In this document: positions 57,931 to 64,000 of the stretch, in pieces | Layout of the letters: every line of letters starts with the position of its first letter | How positions within the stretch are numbered: position 1 is the stretch's first letter | DNA from: Candidatus Thiodubiliella endoseptemdiera | GTDB lineage: Bacteria; Pseudomonadota; Gammaproteobacteria; PS1; Pseudothioglobaceae | DNA: 64,000 nt | Assembly: GCA_013416635.1 (NCBI GenBank) | Contig: JACCHT010000002.1 | Span: 248,001 to 312,000, forward strand | Direction of reading: 5' to 3' | The notes under the pieces: model-generated | Databases searched by the model: none | What the model saw: the letters and a program-made list of their open reading frames with translations, nothing else | What the model was told of the DNA's origin: nothing | Position numbers and translations under genes: made by a program

Positions 57931-58380
<450 letters not shown>

Positions 58381-58386
<6 letters not shown>

Positions 58387-58417
58387 TATACCGTTCCTCT
58401 CGTTCCCTCTTTGAAAC
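58381..58417 (-). promoter_or_regulatory. Candidate two-hairpin ANTAR target in the glnK leader
   Basis: Hairpin one: GUUUC - AAAGAG - GGAAC. Nine bases later hairpin two: GGU - AUAGAA - GCC (with GGA/UCC outside it). Both hexaloops have A at position 1 and G at position 4, the rule for ANTAR target RNAs. The 3' side of hairpin two overlaps the 5' arm of the terminator, so the two are exclusive. The second stem is short. Confidence 0.5.
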
Positions 58418-58518
58418 TGACGAAAAAAATGCTTACTTAAATTCCTTTCAAGAAAAGAATCTAAATAAACATCTATGTTTTGTGTTAATTTTCCATCGTT
58501 GGAGAATAACTGTTGACC

Positions 58519-58546
58519 ATTATAACTTAAAAAACAACGCCGTCAA
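58519..58546 (-). promoter_or_regulatory. Sigma-70 promoter for glnK-amt
   Basis: On the minus strand TTGACG (58546-58541), 16 bases, TATAAT (58524-58519). Transcription would start near 58512, giving a leader of about 230 bases before glnK. No sigma-54 type GG/GC element is seen. Confidence 0.7.
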
Positions 58547-58549
58547 TAT

Positions 58550-60451
58550 TTAATTTTTTATCATGGTTAAATATTCTACTTCAGTCAATACTTTAACATC
58601 AAATTTTTCTGCCGCTTCAATTTTTTTCTGTCCGACTTTTTCGCCAATTACTAAATAATCAGTTTTTGCACTGATGCTACTTACTACTTTAATGCCAATT
58701 GACTTAGCATATTTTTTCATTTCCTCTCGTGAGTTACTCATTTTTCCTGTGAAAATAATTTTTTTGTCAGCAAGTGTGTGACTAAAGTCTGTCAAATCTT
58801 TCTTTAAAGAGGTAATTTCTAAATTAAATTTTTGCTCAAATAATAAGTCAAATTCAGATTTTATAGTAGCAAATCCATCAATAATTGCCTGTGCAGTCAG
58901 TTCGGCAAAGCCTTCAATCTCTACTATTTTCTTAACTGTTAACGCAAAAACTTCTATCAATGAACATACACTCAGTAAGTTTTCGCAATTACCCATTCCC
59001 AATCTAGGCACACCAAAGGCAGCTAAAAAACGCCAATCTTCAATTTTTTCAGACTTTGACCTGTCTAATTGCCTAATAAGATTGGCGCTGGTTTTTTTAC
59101 CAAAACCCATTACGGTTAAATCACCAATGGTTAAATTATAAATTTGTGAAGTTTTGCGAATGTCATTTTCGTATAATTTTTTAATCGTGGCAATACCAAA
59201 GCCATCATTATTTGCCAATATCTTAAAAAAATACTCCATTCTTCCTATCACTTGTGCGGGACATACTGCGTGATTATTACACATTAAAAAATCAGATTCC
59301 CATTCTAATTTTTGACCGCAACTTGGGCAATTTTCCGGAATATCAGTCGGTGCTGATTTTAAGACTTGATTGATTTTAGGAATTACTAAACCTGAACGGG
59401 TTAATTCAATAATAGAGCCTCCACCCAATCCTTGTGCTTTAACCAAACCGTAATTATGCCCTGTGGCACGATAAATCGTCGCACCACTGAGTAAAGTCGG
59501 CTCTAATTCTGCCACTGGGGTAATTTTGCCTGTGCGTCCAACTTGCGGGGTCACCGACAGCACCTTTACTTCGGCTTTGTCAATATTTTCTTTAAAGGCA
59601 ATCTGCCAACGATGAAATTTTCGATTAGCCCCCATCTGCTCTTTTAAATCTTCATTGATTGTTTCAAAAACAATGCCGTCCACATCAAAATCTATCTCAT
59701 TTAAGGTGATTTGTGCAATTGTTTCAAATTGCGCTACCAACTCATCTATACTGCCTAGCCAAACAGGTAATTGACTAAAAGGCACAAATAAAGCGGCTTT
59801 ATCTGCAATCGCTTGTTTTGCTAATTCATCCAATTCTTTTTCTTTAATCAGACTTGCTTGAAAGTTGCGTGGGTATTCAAAATCCTTAGATAAATGCGAC
59901 TCAAAATAACTTTGTTTAACCACGATTTCACCTGCACCCTGCCCGCGTCCAGTGTCATTGTAAACTTGCAGTCCTCGCTCAAAAACACGGCTAATATCAC
60001 TACCTTTTTTACCATCTCCTCGAGTGTAAAGTCTGGTGCCGTCATCATAACCTGCAAAGCCGTCTAATTTTGGTGTGGCTTTTATTTGAATATCACTGAC
60101 TGGTAAATAAATTTCGGTGGCAGCTTTTTTTAATCGCTCTATCCACTTGCTGATTTCTTCCCAAGTGTATGCTTTATCTGTTGAAAGCATCACTGCTGGC
60201 AATAAAACTTTCTCTTCGGAAAACCCTCGTCCTTCAGGTTCTATCGATTGAAATAGTGGATGGCTTGGTAAGCGTTTTTTAAGGGCGGCAAGATAGATAA
60301 AATCGTAATCTTTATCGCTGATAATCGGCTCACCTGCTCGGTAAGCGAGATTGGCCGCTTGACAAAACTGCACTAAATCATCATCAGACAAATCATCCAA
60401 CAAGATTTTCTGCTGAATAATTTGCTTAACAATCGTTGATGACAGTGCCAC
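58550..60451 (-). CDS. ligA: NAD-dependent DNA ligase
   Basis: 633 residues, somewhat short and divergent. Adenylation motif ATPKLDGFAG (Lys of K-L-D-G), TRGDGKKGSD, zinc finger CPSCGQ to CNNHAVCPAQ, helix-hairpin-helix region (LAAFGVPRLGMGNCENLL) and a C-terminal BRCT domain (IIFTGKMSNSREEM). Seals nicks in replication. It might be a second, divergent ligase; no other copy is in the window. Ends next to the glnK promoter. Confidence 0.9.
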   Translation of the reverse strand: MALSSTIVKQIIQQKILLDDLSDDDLVQFCQAANLAYRAGEPIISDKDYDFIYLAALKKRLPSHPLFQSIEPEGRGFSEEKVLLPAVMLSTDKAYTWEEISKWIERLKKAATEIYLPVSDIQIKATPKLDGFAGYDDGTRLYTRGDGKKGSDISRVFERGLQVYNDTGRGQGAGEIVVKQSYFESHLSKDFEYPRNFQASLIKEKELDELAKQAIADKAALFVPFSQLPVWLGSIDELVAQFETIAQITLNEIDFDVDGIVFETINEDLKEQMGANRKFHRWQIAFKENIDKAEVKVLSVTPQVGRTGKITPVAELEPTLLSGATIYRATGHNYGLVKAQGLGGGSIIELTRSGLVIPKINQVLKSAPTDIPENCPSCGQKLEWESDFLMCNNHAVCPAQVIGRMEYFFKILANNDGFGIATIKKLYENDIRKTSQIYNLTIGDLTVMGFGKKTSANLIRQLDRSKSEKIEDWRFLAAFGVPRLGMGNCENLLSVCSLIEVFALTVKKIVEIEGFAELTAQAIIDGFATIKSEFDLLFEQKFNLEITSLKKDLTDFSHTLADKKIIFTGKMSNSREEMKKYAKSIGIKVVSSISAKTDYLVIGEKVGQKKIEAAEKFDVKVLTEVEYLTMIKN

Positions 60452-60460
60452 CCCTTTACT

Positions 60461-61594
60461 TTAAAACTGTTTAGCTATTTTGCCTAACAATTCATAACTA
60501 AAGTCAATAGTGGCTTGTTCGTTTTTCTCAGTCAGGTCATTAAAATATACTTCTGTGGTTTCACTATCTACCTGTCTAACAACAATTTGATATGATTTTT
60601 TAATCGCGTCATCGCCAAACAAGAGTGAGAAAACACCCTTGTCTTTTTCTTTAGCTACATTGACATAAAAACTACCTTCTTTCACATCTTTGTCTTCAAC
60701 ATCAATATTTAATTGATCAAGTGCCCAACCTATATTCTCCCAAGTGTCGTATTTACTTAAAGAAAATTGAAGTTTTGCATAGCCACCAATACCGTCAACT
60801 AATTTTACATTTGATTGCTTTTTCTTTTTAGCCGCTGCAATTTGCTCCCTTGCTTTTGCATGGTCGCCACCTAAATAAATCATAAAACGGTAAAGCATTT
60901 CAGTCTCTAATGACGCATCTTTAGGGCGAACTTGCCAAATGGTATTTTCACTATCGCCACCTTCGTTAGTAATAACTTCCTCCATAGAATTAAGCGTTAA
61001 ATGAACTTCTGTCTTCTTGCCATCAGCAATAGGCTCCATTCTTATTCTATATTTATCCACAATTGGCAATGCATATCTTGCTTTAATTGCCTTTCTCAAC
61101 ATTGAACGAATTAAACCGATAGATTGGTCGGGAATTTCAGGACGATTTTCTAAAAAATCCGTTTCCATTACGCCAATTTTTTTATTGGTTTTTTTAATCG
61201 AAAAACCATGTGATTTAAAGAAAGATCTTGCTAAGTTCCACACTATCTCTGGTTTTTTATCAACCACCAACCAACGAATTTGCCCTACTTTTTTAATTTC
61301 AACGCTGGAAGGGGTAGTTAACACTTTTGATACTTTATTTCCAATAGAATCATTTTTAGAGAAACTAATCGTATCTTCTTCAATATTTTTCACATACTCA
61401 CTTAACTTGAACGCATTCTGAGAACTCGGCTTAGTTAAATCCGGTGGTATTTCTAAAGAAGTAACCGTTTTATTTGAATAATATTGAATGTCTCTTGCGC
61501 CAAGTCCATCTTTAGCTTTTTGCTTTGCTTCGTTAAATGAAAAACATCCTGCTACAGAAAAAGCAAGTAAGGTTACTGTTACTATTTTGATCAT
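60461..61594 (-). CDS. bamC: Outer-membrane assembly lipoprotein BamC
   Basis: 377 residues. Lipoprotein signal LLAFSVAGC (Cys 17), the unstructured IEIPPDLTKP-like region (LEIPPDLTKPSSQNAF), then two helix-grip domains; the second ends YQIVVRQVDSETTEVYFND. Four-base overlap with dapA, the same dapA-bamC order as in E. coli. Accessory to the BAM complex. Confidence 0.88.
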   Translation of the reverse strand: MIKIVTVTLLAFSVAGCFSFNEAKQKAKDGLGARDIQYYSNKTVTSLEIPPDLTKPSSQNAFKLSEYVKNIEEDTISFSKNDSIGNKVSKVLTTPSSVEIKKVGQIRWLVVDKKPEIVWNLARSFFKSHGFSIKKTNKKIGVMETDFLENRPEIPDQSIGLIRSMLRKAIKARYALPIVDKYRIRMEPIADGKKTEVHLTLNSMEEVITNEGGDSENTIWQVRPKDASLETEMLYRFMIYLGGDHAKAREQIAAAKKKKQSNVKLVDGIGGYAKLQFSLSKYDTWENIGWALDQLNIDVEDKDVKEGSFYVNVAKEKDKGVFSLLFGDDAIKKSYQIVVRQVDSETTEVYFNDLTEKNEQATIDFSYELLGKIAKQF

Positions 61595-62484
61595 ATTGTC
61601 ACTCCTAAGTTAACTAAATCTTGCTCTAATACCACACGAGCCTCTTGTGATAATTTCGTCAAGGGTAAGCGAATACCGCTTTCACATTTCCCCATTTTAT
61701 ACATCACCCATTTCACAGGAATTGGGTTTGATTCTATAAATAAATGTTGGTGCAAATTATATAAGTTTGCGTCAATGCCTTGTGCACTTTTTTTATCACC
61801 TTCAAAAGCCAATTGATACGCACTTGATACTTCTACTGGTACCACATTACAAGTAACTGAAATACCGCCATGACCGCCCATTAAAATAAATTCAACCGCA
61901 GTAGCGTCATCACCGCTATACAATAAAAAATCGTCTGGGCATTCATTAATCAACTCCTGAGCGACCGATAAATCACCTGTCGCATCTTTCATACCAATAA
62001 TGTTGTCAATCGCCGACAAACGCACCGCCGTCTCTACCGACAAATCAACTGCCGTTCTACTTGGCACATTATATAAAATTTGGTCAATATCAACTGCGGC
62101 TGCAATCGCCTTATAATGCTGATACAATCCTTCCTGCGTTGGTCTGTTGTAATACGGTGTTACCAATAAACACGCATCTGCACCTATATCTTTAGCAGCC
62201 TGCGTCAGTTCAATCGCTTCAGAAGTGGAATTAGCGCCTGTGCCTGCAATAACAGGAATACGCCCCTTAGCAAACTCAACGGTTTTTTGCATTACTTTAA
62301 TATGTTCAGGCTGATTTAGCGTTGCACTCTCGCCTGTCGTTCCCATAGAAACAATGGCTTTTGTGCCGCTCTCAATATGAAACTCAATCAAACCCGCAAG
62401 GGCATCAAAATCCACCGAGCCGTCTTCCAACATTGGGGTAATTAGGGCGACTATTGCGCCTGTTAATGGGTGTTTAATTCGCAT
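61591..62484 (-). CDS. dapA: 4-hydroxy-tetrahydrodipicolinate synthase
   Basis: 297 residues. GTTGESATL (phosphate/pyruvate binding), YYNRPTQEGLYQHY with the catalytic Tyr, YNVPSRTAVDLS, and the Schiff-base Lys in IIGMKDATGDL. First step of lysine and diaminopimelate synthesis. Confidence 0.97.
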   Translation of the reverse strand: MRIKHPLTGAIVALITPMLEDGSVDFDALAGLIEFHIESGTKAIVSMGTTGESATLNQPEHIKVMQKTVEFAKGRIPVIAGTGANSTSEAIELTQAAKDIGADACLLVTPYYNRPTQEGLYQHYKAIAAAVDIDQILYNVPSRTAVDLSVETAVRLSAIDNIIGMKDATGDLSVAQELINECPDDFLLYSGDDATAVEFILMGGHGGISVTCNVVPVEVSSAYQLAFEGDKKSAQGIDANLYNLHQHLFIESNPIPVKWVMYKMGKCESGIRLPLTKLSQEARVVLEQDLVNLGVTI

Positions 62485-62536
62485 TGCGTTATTATATATA
62501 AACTACTCACCTTTTTAGACTAATTAAATAAGACCT

Positions 62537-63811
<1,275 letters not shown>

Positions 63812-63820
63812 TTTATTTCC

Positions 63821-64000
63821 CTACAATGCGTCTTGATCAGTTTCTCCAGTGCGAATACGCACCACTTTCTCTAAATTACTAACAAAAATTTTGCCATCCC
63901 CTACTTTACCCGTATTGGCAACATTAGTAATGGTTTGAATAACTTCCTCCAACTTTGACGCTGGAATTGCAATCTCTAATTTAACCTTAGGCAAAAAATC
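63821..64000 (-). CDS. glnK: Nitrogen regulatory PII protein, C-terminal part (runs off window)
   Basis: The last 59 residues: [35 protein letters not shown] and TGETDQDAL. It is a paralogue of the PII at 57931, identical at many positions. The start is beyond the window edge. Confidence 0.93.
   Translation of the reverse strand, partial: DFLPKVKLEIAIPASKLEEVIQTITNVANTGKVGDGKIFVSNLEKVVRIRTGETDQDAL

Overview
The window looks like the chromosome of a thiotrophic gammaproteobacterium of the SUP05 / Candidatus Thioglobus / Bathymodiolus-symbiont type. This is inferred from AT-rich DNA, gene content (glycolate oxidase, glycine cleavage, Tat, two GlnK-Amt modules, an SQR-like flavoprotein) and overall protein character; there is no rRNA or marker gene here to prove it. 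Housekeeping genes are interrupted by a very active population of small mobile repeats and decaying insertion sequences.

Layout. 1-2.2 kb: glycolate oxidase glcE (partial) and glcD, then a BrnT/CopG-like toxin-antitoxin pair. 2.3-6.3 kb: a decayed island with an IS1380 remnant, two remnants of a second glcD start, an AAA ATPase with a HEPN-like C-terminal motif, and a serine-glyoxylate aminotransferase pseudogene. 6.4-12.5 kb: ferredoxin, cyclophilin, mraY, dCMP deaminase, prfC, msrA and a thioredoxin-msrB gene. 12.5-23.4 kb: nested IS481, IS30 and IS5 debris around a 2,460-residue lipoprotein chitinase carrying GH18 and GH19-like domains. 23.4-33.9 kb: a nearly complete type II secretion operon, gspC-D-E-F-G-H-I-J-K-L-M plus the prepilin peptidase. 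34-43.3 kb: IS debris, a lipoprotein, gyrA, DAHP synthase, folE2, queD, a Sel1-repeat protein and parC. 43.7-50 kb: exported hydrolase, TlpA-like thioredoxin, gcvP, a DUF4395-type membrane protein, cytochrome c, nitroreductase. 50.5-55.1 kb: FAD oxidoreductase, HIT protein, nuclease, hisI-hisE, tatABC. 55.1-64 kb: a NasT-type ANTAR regulator, porin, amt-glnK with a structured leader, ligA, bamC-dapA and a second amtB-glnK.

The dominant structural signal is a 161-bp MITE: 13 full-length and almost identical copies in both orientations, most with clean 5-bp target duplications, plus degenerate copies. It is a long imperfect foldback whose ends (GAGACCTTTGCATAAAT) match a local IS5-like element. 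It sits repeatedly at stop/start junctions inside operons, and its terminal bases rebuild the lost stop codon, so neighbouring genes survive.

Other points of interest are a candidate ANTAR-type RNA target with terminator before glnK, a perfect palindromic insertion inside the gcvP reading frame, the chitinase next to the secretion operon likely to export it, and the decay of the glyoxylate transaminase beside glcD. At least eight genes, most of them conserved, carry single-base losses in homopolymer or short base runs. These may be residual sequencing indels rather than true mutations, so the split genes (gcvP, amt, msrAB, hisI and others) should not be called dead without read support.
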